Assembly (NCBI GenBank): GCA_965246745.1
Contig: OZ251980.1
Coordinates: 310,001 to 374,000 of the forward strand
DNA: 64,000 nucleotides
Direction of reading: 5' to 3'
Source: JANXMY01 sp965246745
GTDB taxonomy: Bacteria > Armatimonadota > Armatimonadia > Armatimonadales > Capsulimonadaceae
Of the stretch, positions 8,171 through 16,719 are shown one piece after another; position 1 is the stretch's first letter; each line of letters starts with the position of its first letter. Under the pieces are notes generated by a model, which saw only the letters and a program-made list of their open reading frames with translations, ran no database searches and was not told the DNA's origin. Made by a program: the position numbers and the translations under genes.

Positions 8171-8206
8171 GTGAGTGCGTGATTATTTGTGAGTGCGTGA
8201 TTATTT
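8171..8206. repeat. 18-bp tandem duplication
   Basis: GTGAGTGCGTGATTATTT occurs twice without gap (8171-8188, 8189-8206) in the short space between atpB and atpE. It lies just upstream of the atpE ribosome-binding site, with a looser TTAGTGTGTTTGGGC-like duplication following towards the atpB stop. Confidence 0.9.
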
Positions 8207-8227
8207 AGCAGGTCAGTGTGTTCGGGC

Positions 8228-8968
8228 TTAGTGTGTTTGGGCGTAGTTCGCCGCCGGGATTTCGCCTCGCAGCTCCCCGCCGGTCTCGTTCTCGTGCGGG
8301 ATGTCCACGCCGTCCTGATGGTGGCTCGACGTGAAAATAGAGATATAGGAGCAGGTCAAAATGGCGAAAATATAGGCTTGCACCAGGTCGGTAAAGATTT
8401 GCAGCAGATAAATCGGCACCTGAAACGGAATAAAAAACAGGCTTGTGCCGCCTTTTGTCAGCAGGTCGTTGATAATATCCTCGCCGTAAATGTTGCCGAA
8501 CAAGCGCATGCCGAGCGAAAACGGCTTGGCGATCTCGCCGACCAGCTCAATCACAAACAGCAGCGGAGCGAGAAACAAGACCGGACCGAAAAAGTGCTTG
8601 ATGTAATTGACGAACCCGTTGTGCTTGATGCCGACATACTGCACAAAGACAAACACAAACAAGCCGAGCGCGATGGTTGTCGAAGTCGCCGCAGTCGCCG
8701 ACTTAAACGCCGGAACCAAGCCCAGTAAGTTGGAAACGACGATGTACAAAAACAACGTCATCACCAGCGGCAGATACCCCTGCCCGCCTTCGCCGAGCGC
8801 CCCGGAAAACTGCTCGCGCAGCCAGTCCAGCACCAGCTCCATGAAGTTTTGCAGGCCCTTCGGATGCCGGGCGTCCGGCTTTGCGCCGGCGGCCAGCGCG
8901 ATTGCCACTAAAATGATCCCGGCGATGAGGCCGAACAGCGCATACACCCACCAGTCGAGAAGCTCCAT
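8228..8968 (-). CDS. atpB: F1F0 ATP synthase subunit a
   Basis: The 246-residue protein has five to six membrane helices. The essential arginine is R155 in PFSLGMRLFGNIYGED, and the last helices carry PIYLLQIFTDLVQAYIFAILTCSYI, the conserved a-subunit signature. It forms the ion half-channels against the c ring. The hydrophilic tail of about 35 residues (HHQDGVDIPHENE onwards) extends beyond the usual end. Three bases separate it from the upstream atpI-like gene. Confidence 0.96.
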   Translation of the reverse strand: MELLDWWVYALFGLIAGIILVAIALAAGAKPDARHPKGLQNFMELVLDWLREQFSGALGEGGQGYLPLVMTLFLYIVVSNLLGLVPAFKSATAATSTTIALGLFVFVFVQYVGIKHNGFVNYIKHFFGPVLFLAPLLFVIELVGEIAKPFSLGMRLFGNIYGEDIINDLLTKGGTSLFFIPFQVPIYLLQIFTDLVQAYIFAILTCSYISIFTSSHHQDGVDIPHENETGGELRGEIPAANYAQTH

Positions 8969-8971
8969 AAA

Positions 8972-9424
8972 TTACCCGGTCCCTTTGTTCTTTGTCAGCC
9001 AGCGCATCACACAGACGGTCACGCCGATTTGGGTCAGCAGCAGGCCCGCCAGCATCGGCAGGGCCGCCACATGACACACGCCCAGCAGCACGCCGACCGC
9101 CCCGCCGAAAATCGCCAGCTTGCCGATCATCAGCCCGCCGAAATTGACCGGAAGACGGCGCTTGGCGTGCGCCGCGCCCGACGGCACGGCAAAAGAGCCG
9201 CTGACAACTCCGTACAAAACGCCGTAAATCAGCAGGCCGAGCGCCCAGCCGCTGAAAAGGCTCACGCCTATCCACACATAACCGCGCAGCAGCAGCACAG
9301 CCAGCGGCAGCGCGTTCGCCGTGAAGCCCGCCCCGGCCAGGGCCGTGAGGGGCGGCAGGAATGCTTTTTTCGGACGCGGCGCGGAAGCAGTCTTTAAGGC
9401 AGTATTTAACACAGCGGAAGTCAT
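8972..9424 (-). CDS. atpI: AtpI-like four-helix membrane protein
   Basis: The 150-residue product has a charged N-terminus (to about residue 24), then four hydrophobic segments, and lies directly before atpB. This position and topology match ATP synthase protein I, an assembly factor for the c ring and/or a divalent-cation carrier. Sequence similarity is weak, so the name rests mainly on context. Its start overlaps the stop of the upstream AtpZ-like gene (ATGA, 9421-9424). Confidence 0.6.
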   Translation of the reverse strand: MTSAVLNTALKTASAPRPKKAFLPPLTALAGAGFTANALPLAVLLLRGYVWIGVSLFSGWALGLLIYGVLYGVVSGSFAVPSGAAHAKRRLPVNFGGLMIGKLAIFGGAVGVLLGVCHVAALPMLAGLLLTQIGVTVCVMRWLTKNKGTG

Positions 9425-9819
9425 TTAGTGCGATGGTCGTCCGATGCGCCCAAAATGCGGAACAAGTTCAGAAAGCCGGCAGTCACGCCGGTCAGCGAGA
9501 AAATGATGGTGCCCCAGGGTGTCCCAAGATGCCAGTGATGGTCTATCCACTGCCCGATGAGAAAACCGACCACGACGCTCGACGCTAGTGTAATCCCTGC
9601 CGACATGCCCGTGCCGAGGTTCAGCGACGACGGAGCGCTTGGCCCGGCGGAGCCGCCGGAGCGGCGGGGGCGGTTTTGCTCGCTTAGCGGCGCGGCTTTT
9701 CCCAGGGTTGGGCGAGTAAAAGAAAGCTCGGGCGGCGGGGGGAGCGGGGCGTGAGTCGGCACGACCAGCGGCGGCGTGTCGTCGTCATCGTGTCCCAGGT
9801 TCGGCGTGCTGTCAGCCAT
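9421..9819 (-). CDS. atpZ: AtpZ-like (AtpZ/AtpI family) small membrane protein
   Basis: A longer frame begins at 9873, but that ATG lies at the edge of the -10 box, so the ATG at 9819 with GGGGGG seven bases upstream is the likely start. The 132-residue product has a Pro-rich cytoplasmic N-terminus and two C-terminal membrane helices: the first (SAGITLASSVVVGFLIGQWID) ends with the G-x2-ID typical of AtpZ, the second has TPWGTIIFSLTGVTAGFLN. It is the first gene of the ATP synthase operon. Confidence 0.75.
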   Translation of the reverse strand: MADSTPNLGHDDDDTPPLVVPTHAPLPPPPELSFTRPTLGKAAPLSEQNRPRRSGGSAGPSAPSSLNLGTGMSAGITLASSVVVGFLIGQWIDHHWHLGTPWGTIIFSLTGVTAGFLNLFRILGASDDHRTK

Positions 9820-9874
9820 GGCTTGCCCCCCACACTGCGGGCCTTGTCTCGTATTCCTGCGCGTCTCGGGCATT

Positions 9875-9904
9875 AGTATAACATATAGACCTGAAGCAAG
9901 TCAA
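9875..9904 (-). promoter_or_regulatory. ATP synthase operon promoter TTGACT-18-TATACT
   Basis: On the minus strand TTGACT (9904-9899) and TATACT (9880-9875) are separated by 18 bases, with TG upstream of the -10 (TGTTATACT, extended -10). The predicted start of transcription is near 9868, giving a leader of about 50 bases before the atpZ-like gene. Confidence 0.75.
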
Positions 9905-10011
9905 CGTGTTTTTGCGGTGTTTTACGGGAGTCCGCACTTCTTTTCACAAACAAAGTGTTCGAGGGAACTTTTCAGCGGCTTCTGCGCTCTTGTATAAACT
10001 GATGGATTTCA

Positions 10012-13000
10012 ATGGAGACTTCTGTGAACGATCCCGGACAACGACCGATCTTTTTTGACGAATCCCGGCGGCGCTGGAACATCGTCTCGTACTTCTTTGT
10101 GGTTCTCGGCTTGCTCGCCGTCGCCGCCGGCCTGGCGTTTGCCGTGCAGATCGTCTTCAGTCCCCGGCTGCCCGTGATTTCCCTGGCCGCCTCGCGCTTC
10201 GGGCTGGTACCGCTGCTCGGAGCCGAGCGGGTCCGGCCGCTTTCGCCCGCCGCCCGGCCCGCCGCCCCGAGCGTCCATAAAACCCCGACCCATACCCATG
10301 TCAAGCTGCGCTATGTTTTGAGCCGCAACCACGGGGTGCAGGACGCCAAGCGCCGTTTGACGGAAGCCATCGCCCGCGAAACCACGCCGCAGCGTATCCC
10401 CGCCGCTTCGGTCGCGCCGGGCCATGTCGCCGGGCCGGTCCGGGCGGCGTTTTTTGAGAACAACGACAAGGCCGCCGTGGACTCGCTGGCGGCGCATATC
10501 GGGCAGACGACCCATTTGTTCCCTGTCTGGCTGCTGCTGACGCCGGGCGGGTCGGGCATTCAAAGCATTGCCGCGTTTTCCGACAAATCGGCGGCGGCGG
10601 CGGACACGCAGGCCGATACCAATGACGACATTGCGGTCACGCAGGCCCGCGCTCACGGGGTCGCGATCCTGCCGCTGATCCAAAACTTTGATTCCGACGC
10701 CGGCAAGTTTCGCCCCGACTGGCTGCATGCCCTGCTGCTAAGCCCCGCCAAGCGCACCGCCGTCATCGGGCAGCTTCGCCGCTATGTCGTGTCCGGCCAC
10801 TATCAAGGCGTCAACATTGACTTTGAGACCGACTCGGACAGCGACCGCGCCGGACTGGTCGCATTTATGGCCCAGTTGTCGTCGGTGTTTCACCCGCTCG
10901 GGCTTTTGGTGACCCAGGACATCCAAACCGACAGCGGCGCGTATGACCTGCCTACCCTGGCTAAACTTAACGACTTTGTGATCCCGATGCTGTACGACCA
11001 GAACGCCGACGGCAATTCCGCCGGACCCATCTCCGGCCAGCGCTGGTTCCAGGAGCAGCTTGCGGGCGTGCTGGCCCAGGTGCCCGCGTCCAAAATCGTG
11101 CTCGGCCTCGGCGCTTACGGCTACGACTGGAAAGACGGCACCCAGTCGGCCCGCGATGTGTCGTTTCAGGACGCCGCCCAGATCGCCCAGCAAAACCGGT
11201 TCGGCGCCGACGGCGTGATACGCATTGACCCGGCCAGCTTGTCGCCGTACTTCACCTATAGCGATGAGCCGAGCGGGGCAGGCACGGCCGAAGTCTCGCA
11301 CACGGTCTGGCTTCAGGACGCGACCACGGCGTACAATCAGATGCAGGCCGCCGAGCCGTTTCATACCCTCGGCGCGGCGATCTGGGAGCTGGGCAAAGAA
11401 GACCCGAGCTTGTGGAGCTTTTTCGGCAAAGAGCAGAATTTGGCGGCGTTTGATCCCCAAACACTGACCAAGCTGACCTACGGCACCGAGTTCGGCACGA
11501 CCTTTCTCGGCTACGGCGACGTTCTCGACGTGGTGCAGGCCCCGACCGACGGCTCCCGGACCGTCACGGTCAATCCGAAGACGAGGCTCATTGTCGGCGA
11601 GAAGTTTGAAAAATACCCGTCGCAGTGGGTCATCCGCCGCACCGGACTGGTGGACCAGAGCACCGGCTCCAATGCCAAAAACAAAAAAATCGCGCTGACA
11701 TTCGACGACGGCCCCGACCCGCGCTGGACACCGCAGATTTTGGACATCCTGCACCGGGAGCATGTCCCGGCGACATTTTTTGTGGTCGGCCAGAACGCCG
11801 AAGCGCACCCAGGACTGCTGACCCGCGAGTGGAACGACGGCATGGAGATCGGCAACCACTCGTTTACCCACCCTGAAGTGGACCGAATCTCGCCGCTTCG
11901 CACGAAGCTCGAGCTTGACGCCACCCAGCGGGTGATTGAAGCCATGACCGGGCACATGACGACCTTGTGGCGTGCGCCGAACCGGGCCGACTCGGAGCCG
12001 GCCACCGCCGCCGACTTTGACCCGGTGTTGCAGGGCGACCAGCTCGGCTACTTGTTTATCGGCGAGCAGATTGACCCGACCGACTGGAAGCCGGGCATTA
12101 AAGCCAATCAAATCATCGCCAATGTGCTGGCGAACGCAAACAACGGCAACGCGGTTTTGCTGCACGATGCCGGCGGGGACACGCGGGCCGAGACCGTCAA
12201 AGCGCTGCCCTGGATTATCGAGGGCCTGAAAGCGCGGGGGTATACGTTTGTGCCCGTATCCGCGCTGGTCGGCAAGCCGAAATCCGTGCTGTTCCCTGCC
12301 GTGACGGGCCGGCAGGCATGGGGGGTCGCGCTCGACCGGGCCGTGTTTGATTTCACCTACTGGCTCGGCCTCGGCTTCACGCTGCTGTTTCTCCTCGCCA
12401 TCGGCCTCGGCGTGTTCCGCATGCTGTTCATGGGGACGCTGGCCGCGATCCAAGCGCGGCAGGAAAGCCGCCGCGTCTTTGATGACGCTTACGCCCCGCC
12501 GGTTTCCGTGATCATTGCGGCGTTTAACGAAGCCAAAGTGATCAATAAAACGATTGCGACTCTGCTCGCCTCTGACTACCCGAACTTAGATATTCTGGTT
12601 GTTGACGACGGCTCCAAAGACGATACCGCCGGGGTCGTCACGGCCGCCTACGGCGCAGACCCGCGCGTCGCCGTGATCAAAAAGCCCAACGGCGGCAAAG
12701 CGTCGGCGCTGAACCTCGGCATCAAGCAGTGCCGGGGCGAGATCATTGTCGCGCTTGATGCCGATACGGTGTTCGCCCGCGACACGGTTCAAAAGCTTAT
12801 TCGCCACTTCGCCGACCCGGCGGTCGGCGCGGTTTCGGGCAATGTCAAAGTCGGCAACCGCCATAACCCGCTGACCATCTGGCAGGCCGTGGAGTATATC
12901 ACCAGCCAGAACTTCGACCGCCGGGCGTTTGATCTGCTGAACTGCATCACCGTCGTCCCCGGCGCGGTCGGCGCGTGGCGCAAAGACGCCGTGATTTTGG

Positions 13001-13656
13001 CGGGCCTGTACTCGTCGCAAACGCTGGCCGAAGACACCGATTTAACATTTAAAATCCGTAAACTCGGCTACAAGATCAGCACCGACAACACGGCTCTAGC
13101 ATACACCGAAGCGCCCGACACGCTCCGGGACCTCGCCAAGCAGCGCTTCCGCTGGGCGTTCGGGACGCTGCAATGCCTGTGGAAGCACCGCGCGGCGCTG
13201 CTGAACCCGCGCTACGGCACGTTCGGCACCATCGCCCTGCCGTCGCTATGGATTTATCAGATCGGCTTCCAGGCCATCGCCCCGATTGTAGACCTCACCA
13301 TTGTCTGGTCCCTCGTCTACAGCCGGTTTATCGCGCCGAACATCAGCCACCAAAATGTGGGGATGCTGCTCGGCTACTGGGCGGCGTTCTCGGCGGTCGA
13401 AATCGCCGGCGCGTACTTGGCGTTTAGACTAGACCGCGAAGACAAAAAGCTCTTAGTTTGGCTCTTGCTCCAGCGCTTCGTCTACCGCCAGCTCATGTAC
13501 TATGTGATTGTCAAATCGCTCGTCTTCGCCGTGCGCGGCTCGCTCGTCGGCTGGGGCAAGCTCGAGCGCAAGGGAACGGTTCAGCAGCCCGCCGAAGCCG
13601 CCCGGCCCGTCATGCCGGCGCAGACCGAGACGGACACTCAAATGGCCCCGGACTGA
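10012..13656 (+). CDS. GH18 / polysaccharide deacetylase / family 2 glycosyltransferase fusion
   Basis: The 1214-residue membrane protein has an N-terminal anchor (about 25-49), a GH18 chitinase-like domain (about 130-500, with GVNIDFET ending in the catalytic Glu), and a NodB deacetylase domain (about 555-750; TFDDGPD near 562, GNHSFTHP near 613). A membrane helix (about 773-805) leads to a processive GT2 domain (about 825-1060; SVIIAAFNE, VVDDGSKDD, ALDADT, EDTDLTF, QRFRWAFG), then further helices. It probably makes, deacetylates and trims a surface glycan such as poly-N-acetylglucosamine; the substrate is inferred. A GTG at 10024, six bases after GGAG, is an alternative start. Confidence 0.92.
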   Translation: METSVNDPGQRPIFFDESRRRWNIVSYFFVVLGLLAVAAGLAFAVQIVFSPRLPVISLAASRFGLVPLLGAERVRPLSPAARPAAPSVHKTPTHTHVKLRYVLSRNHGVQDAKRRLTEAIARETTPQRIPAASVAPGHVAGPVRAAFFENNDKAAVDSLAAHIGQTTHLFPVWLLLTPGGSGIQSIAAFSDKSAAAADTQADTNDDIAVTQARAHGVAILPLIQNFDSDAGKFRPDWLHALLLSPAKRTAVIGQLRRYVVSGHYQGVNIDFETDSDSDRAGLVAFMAQLSSVFHPLGLLVTQDIQTDSGAYDLPTLAKLNDFVIPMLYDQNADGNSAGPISGQRWFQEQLAGVLAQVPASKIVLGLGAYGYDWKDGTQSARDVSFQDAAQIAQQNRFGADGVIRIDPASLSPYFTYSDEPSGAGTAEVSHTVWLQDATTAYNQMQAAEPFHTLGAAIWELGKEDPSLWSFFGKEQNLAAFDPQTLTKLTYGTEFGTTFLGYGDVLDVVQAPTDGSRTVTVNPKTRLIVGEKFEKYPSQWVIRRTGLVDQSTGSNAKNKKIALTFDDGPDPRWTPQILDILHREHVPATFFVVGQNAEAHPGLLTREWNDGMEIGNHSFTHPEVDRISPLRTKLELDATQRVIEAMTGHMTTLWRAPNRADSEPATAADFDPVLQGDQLGYLFIGEQIDPTDWKPGIKANQIIANVLANANNGNAVLLHDAGGDTRAETVKALPWIIEGLKARGYTFVPVSALVGKPKSVLFPAVTGRQAWGVALDRAVFDFTYWLGLGFTLLFLLAIGLGVFRMLFMGTLAAIQARQESRRVFDDAYAPPVSVIIAAFNEAKVINKTIATLLASDYPNLDILVVDDGSKDDTAGVVTAAYGADPRVAVIKKPNGGKASALNLGIKQCRGEIIVALDADTVFARDTVQKLIRHFADPAVGAVSGNVKVGNRHNPLTIWQAVEYITSQNFDRRAFDLLNCITVVPGAVGAWRKDAVILAGLYSSQTLAEDTDLTFKIRKLGYKISTDNTALAYTEAPDTLRDLAKQRFRWAFGTLQCLWKHRAALLNPRYGTFGTIALPSLWIYQIGFQAIAPIVDLTIVWSLVYSRFIAPNISHQNVGMLLGYWAAFSAVEIAGAYLAFRLDREDKKLLVWLLLQRFVYRQLMYYVIVKSLVFAVRGSLVGWGKLERKGTVQQPAEAARPVMPAQTETDTQMAPD

Positions 13657-13672
13657 CGCGGTGGTCTATTTT

Positions 13673-13700
13673 CGGCCCCTGTCGTGAGTGACAGGGGCCG
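13673..13700. other. Perfect 11-bp hairpin after the glycosyltransferase gene
   Basis: CGGCCCCTGTC (13673-13683) and GACAGGGGCCG (13690-13700) pair perfectly around a 6-base loop. No T-run follows on either strand, so it is not a standard intrinsic terminator. It lies 17 bases after the stop of the fusion gene and just before the DUF1361 gene, and may protect or process the transcript. Confidence 0.7.
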
Positions 13701-13749
13701 AGTGGCCAGTGTTGGGAATGAAAACTCGCGGGATGCCCGTAGTGAATTT

Positions 13750-14442
13750 ATGACATTGTCCCAAGCGAACCAAAAGCGAGCGGCCGTGGCGGGGATGCTG
13801 CTTTGGTGCCTCCTGCTTCTTGCCTACCGCAGTCATCTTGCGGTTCACTCTTACGGCGAAAACGGCGAAAAGTCTTCGCGCGGGCTGGTGTGGAACTTGT
13901 TTCTGGCGCTTCTGCCCTTGCTGTGGAGCGGGGCGTTTCAGGCGGCGACTGCCCGTAAGCGTCCCTTGCTCGCCGCCATCTTCTTTTTCCTCTGGCTGCT
14001 GTTCCTGCCGAATGCCCCCTATCTTCTGACCGATGTGCTTCACCTAAAGCCCGGTGCCGATGTCCCGCTTTGGTATCTGCTGGCGGTCCTGCTGTCGTGC
14101 GCCGGAACCGGAGTTATGCTCGGCTATTTGTCGCTTCTCCCGATCCACAGAATGACGGAGCAAAAGTACGGCAGACGGACCGGGTGGGCCGTCGCCGCCG
14201 GCTCGCTGCTGCTGTACGGCTTCGGGATTTATCTCGGGCGGTTCCTGCGCGAAAACAGTTGGGATGTCTTCCTCCATCCGCACCCGCTGCTGCAAGTCAT
14301 CGCGGCGAGGCTGAGCGATCCGGCCTCGCAGCCGCATCCGCTGGCTGTCACGCTGATATACGGCGGCGGCCTCATCGTCGGCTACCTGGTGCTGCGCGTC
14401 TTCTCGGCATTCACCCCGATCAGCCGCGCTTCAGCCTTGTGA
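13750..14442 (+). CDS. DUF1361 integral membrane protein
   Basis: The ATG at 13750 is preferred over a GTG at 13684 because the latter lies in the loop of the upstream hairpin. The 230-residue product has about six membrane helices and the DUF1361 landmarks: VWNLFLALLPLLWSG, LWLLFLPNAPYLLTDVLHL and a C-terminal LGRFLRENSWDVF. The family has no known function. It follows the glycan fusion gene on the same strand, so a role in the envelope is possible. Its end overlaps the broken pyrophosphatase gene on the other strand by 12 bases. Confidence 0.8.
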   Translation: MTLSQANQKRAAVAGMLLWCLLLLAYRSHLAVHSYGENGEKSSRGLVWNLFLALLPLLWSGAFQAATARKRPLLAAIFFFLWLLFLPNAPYLLTDVLHLKPGADVPLWYLLAVLLSCAGTGVMLGYLSLLPIHRMTEQKYGRRTGWAVAAGSLLLYGFGIYLGRFLRENSWDVFLHPHPLLQVIAARLSDPASQPHPLAVTLIYGGGLIVGYLVLRVFSAFTPISRASAL

Positions 14443-14714
14443 AAGGATAACGGACGAAAAGAACTGCTCTTGAAAGTGCGTGGCGCTTCGTATCTCGGAG
14501 TCGGTGAACAACTGCCCGGTGAACTCAGCGAGCGGCGCGGGGACGCCGAGAACGTAGGCGTCCAGCTCCGCGCCGTCGGGCGAAAGCGTTCCCGGCACGA
14601 AGCCGTAATTGACGGGGTAGAGAAAGCCGTGACGCGGGTGCGCCGAGCCGGGGGCCGGTCCATTGTCACGGCGACGAGCTTTCCCAAGAAGTCTGCCGCG
14701 TCGGTTAGCTCCAT
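14431..14714 (-). pseudogene. Broken inorganic pyrophosphatase
   Basis: The 12-kDa pyrophosphatase family can be recognised in pieces. MELTDAADFLGKLVAVTMDRP is in one frame, while HPRHGFLYPVNYGFVPGTL, SPDGAELDAYVLGVPAP and EFTGQ are in the next. The frame changes in a run of five Cs (DRP-P-GS region), consistent with loss of one base. After EFTGQ the usual VIAVIHR...DDVEDKLVV segment is missing and the reading continues with FTDSEIRSATHFQEQFF, the family's last helix. So one frameshift and one in-frame deletion of roughly 25 residues are seen. The ATG overlaps the end of deoB, so the gene was once coupled to it. A sequencing error could explain the frameshift but not the deletion. Confidence 0.65.
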
Positions 14715-15844
14715 GCAATCCCCAGCCAGTCGGCGGCGATGATGGAGACATCAGCAAACGACGGGCGGGTTCCTAAATCGCCGCGCACCCCGCCGCCGTA
14801 AACCAGCAGCGGGACATACTCGCGGGAATGGTCGGTGGACGGCGTGGTCGGGTCGTTGCCGTGGTCGGCGGTGAGGATGAGCAGGTCATCGGGGTGCAGG
14901 TGTTCCAAGATGCCCGCCAGCGCGGCGTCGAACGCCTCCAGGGCGCGGGCAAAGCCGGAGGGGTCGTTGCGGTGGCCGTAAAGCATATCAAAGTCTTCGC
15001 AGTTCGCAAAGACAAACTCTTCGCGGCCATGCTGCACGGCGTCCAGAATAGCAGCCAAATGGGCGGGGTTGCTTTGGGTGCGCTCGGCGCGGGCGAAGTA
15101 CGCGCGGGGGAACAAATCGGCGACGACGCCGATGGCGTGGGCGGTCCTGCCGGCGTCGGCCAGTGCCACCAGGAAGTTCGGCACGGGCGGCGGCAGGGGA
15201 TAATCGCGCCGGCGCTCGGTGCGGGTGAAATCGGCGGGGCTGTCGCCGAGGAACGGCCGGGCGATGACCCGCTGAACGTTGTGCGGGGCGACAAGCATTT
15301 CCCGCGCCGTCTCGCACATGGCATAAAGCTCGGCAGGCGGCACGATGCCCTCATGGGCGGCGATTTGGAACACGCTGTCCGCCGACGTGTACACAATCGG
15401 CTGCCCCGTTCTCATATGCTCCGGGCCGAGGGCCGCCAAAATTGCCGTGCCTGACGACGCATAATTGCCCAGCGTTCCGCGCCCGATGGCCGCCTCAAAC
15501 GCGGCCATCAGCACAGGCGGGAAGCCGTGCGGATAAGTCGGAAACGGCGTCTCGGTGACAATCCCCATCAATTCCCAGTGCCCAGTCACGCTGTCTTTGC
15601 CTGCCGACGCTTCCGCCATTCTTCCCCACCCGCCGGCGGCGTCTAAATCCGGGGCGACACCTAAAATCGGCGCGACGTTGCCGAGGCCGAGCCGCCCGAG
15701 CGCCGGCAGCCGCAGCCCGCCGGCGGCATCTGCGACATGCGGCAGGGTTGCGCTTTGAATCTCCGCTGCCCCGCCGAACTCCGCCGCATCCGGCAGCGCC
15801 CCCACCCCGCAGCCGTCCAAGACAATCAAAATGACGCGGCGCAT
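14705..15844 (-). CDS. deoB: Phosphopentomutase
   Basis: The 379-residue alkaline-phosphatase-fold enzyme has the DeoB landmarks: ILIVLDGCGVGALPDA at the N-terminus (first metal Asp), DSVTGHWELMG, FANCEDFDMLYGHRNDP, and the C-terminal metal site ILTADHGNDPTTPSTDHSRE. It interconverts ribose or deoxyribose 1- and 5-phosphates in nucleoside salvage. It is followed by the overlapping pyrophosphatase remnant, a sensible partner because pyrophosphate removal favours nucleotide synthesis. Confidence 0.96.
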   Translation of the reverse strand: MRRVILIVLDGCGVGALPDAAEFGGAAEIQSATLPHVADAAGGLRLPALGRLGLGNVAPILGVAPDLDAAGGWGRMAEASAGKDSVTGHWELMGIVTETPFPTYPHGFPPVLMAAFEAAIGRGTLGNYASSGTAILAALGPEHMRTGQPIVYTSADSVFQIAAHEGIVPPAELYAMCETAREMLVAPHNVQRVIARPFLGDSPADFTRTERRRDYPLPPPVPNFLVALADAGRTAHAIGVVADLFPRAYFARAERTQSNPAHLAAILDAVQHGREEFVFANCEDFDMLYGHRNDPSGFARALEAFDAALAGILEHLHPDDLLILTADHGNDPTTPSTDHSREYVPLLVYGGGVRGDLGTRPSFADVSIIAADWLGIAWS

Positions 15845-15883
15845 ACAATTTCGCCCCAGGGGGCCGGCGCAGGCCCTGTTATT

Positions 15884-16111
15884 TTAGGCGGCAACAGGAG
15901 ACGCCATTTTCTCTGCCTCGACAATCACTAACGCTTCCTCCATCATCGCAAGGCTCTCACCGGCATCCTGACTGTAATCATCGTGCGGGTGTTGACGCAT
16001 CCATTCCCGGAGCATTTGCCGTGCCTCGCGGATTGCTGTCAGAGTTTTTTGACGCTTCAACAAACGAATCTCGAACCACAATTCTTCTTTTCTCGCCTCA
16101 AAATTGTCCAT
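15884..16111 (-). CDS. Small helical hypothetical protein
   Basis: The 75-residue product is charged and helical throughout (EARKEELWFEIRLLKRQKTL, then AREARQMLREW-like helices) with no membrane segment. It starts four bases after the stop of the zincin-like gene and is probably made with it. No family is recognised. It could be an accessory or inhibitory partner of the upstream metalloprotease-like protein, but this is only a guess from adjacency. Confidence 0.5.
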   Translation of the reverse strand: MDNFEARKEELWFEIRLLKRQKTLTAIREARQMLREWMRQHPHDDYSQDAGESLAMMEEALVIVEAEKMASPVAA

Positions 16112-16115
16112 TGCG

Positions 16116-16700
16116 TTAGCTCCCTGTCAGCGTCGAAAATTCCTTTGCAAAGACCCGTTGAAACCTGCGAAACTGTTCCTGCGGCAACTGCCGCCCTGCT
16201 TGTATCACAAACGCGGGCCGATCTGCCAGCGGAGCCGCCAACAACTCTTGATAAAACGGCAGCAGCGGTTTGTTTAGCTCAAAGCGCAGGCTTTCCAAAG
16301 CCTTCAGATACTTGTTGTACTCGTGGTGTACTTCGGTCTCACGGAAAATACCTTCAGAAACAACGCACGGCATTGCGGCCAGTATCGCGGGACGCAGGGC
16401 ACGCTGAAGATGCTCAACGACTCCTTCTTCCCAGCCTTCAAAGTCTAAATAGGCGTGAGGGGTTAGTCCGGCAGAAAACAAATGCAGGGCTTCATGGATT
16501 TCGGTGCGCCAGCGCAAATCTGTGGCGGCAAGACGGCGGCTGATGCTGAGGCTGCCGTTCCAATGCGCTTTACCGTGAAAATCAGGGTCAGCGCTCAGCT
16601 TAACCTCGCCGTTCCAGCGTGATCTGCGGCTCAGCCGCTGTTCAAGAAAGTCAGTGATTGCCGCGATCTCGTCCGTAATTTGTGTTTGCAGCTCGTCCAT
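16116..16700 (-). CDS. Putative zincin metallopeptidase
   Basis: The 194-residue product contains TEIHEALHLFSAG (HExxH, residues 69-73) followed at about 91-92 by GWEEGVVEHL, whose Glu could be the third zinc ligand as in gluzincins. There is no signal peptide, so it would act in the cytoplasm. The ATG lies eight bases after a TACTAT box, suggesting a leaderless transcript. The gene is followed by a 75-residue protein with a four-base gap. The peptidase call rests on this motif only. Confidence 0.5.
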   Translation of the reverse strand: MDELQTQITDEIAAITDFLEQRLSRRSRWNGEVKLSADPDFHGKAHWNGSLSISRRLAATDLRWRTEIHEALHLFSAGLTPHAYLDFEGWEEGVVEHLQRALRPAILAAMPCVVSEGIFRETEVHHEYNKYLKALESLRFELNKPLLPFYQELLAAPLADRPAFVIQAGRQLPQEQFRRFQRVFAKEFSTLTGS

Positions 16701-16719
16701 GATATTTCATAGTACCCGA

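Noticed and set aside
10738..12453. 571-residue minus-strand frame opposite the GT2 fusion
   Set aside because: It is antisense to recognisable GH18 and NodB domains and lacks any family pattern.
13684..13749. Upstream GTG start for the DUF1361 protein
   Set aside because: It lies in a hairpin loop and adds a polar segment not typical of the family.
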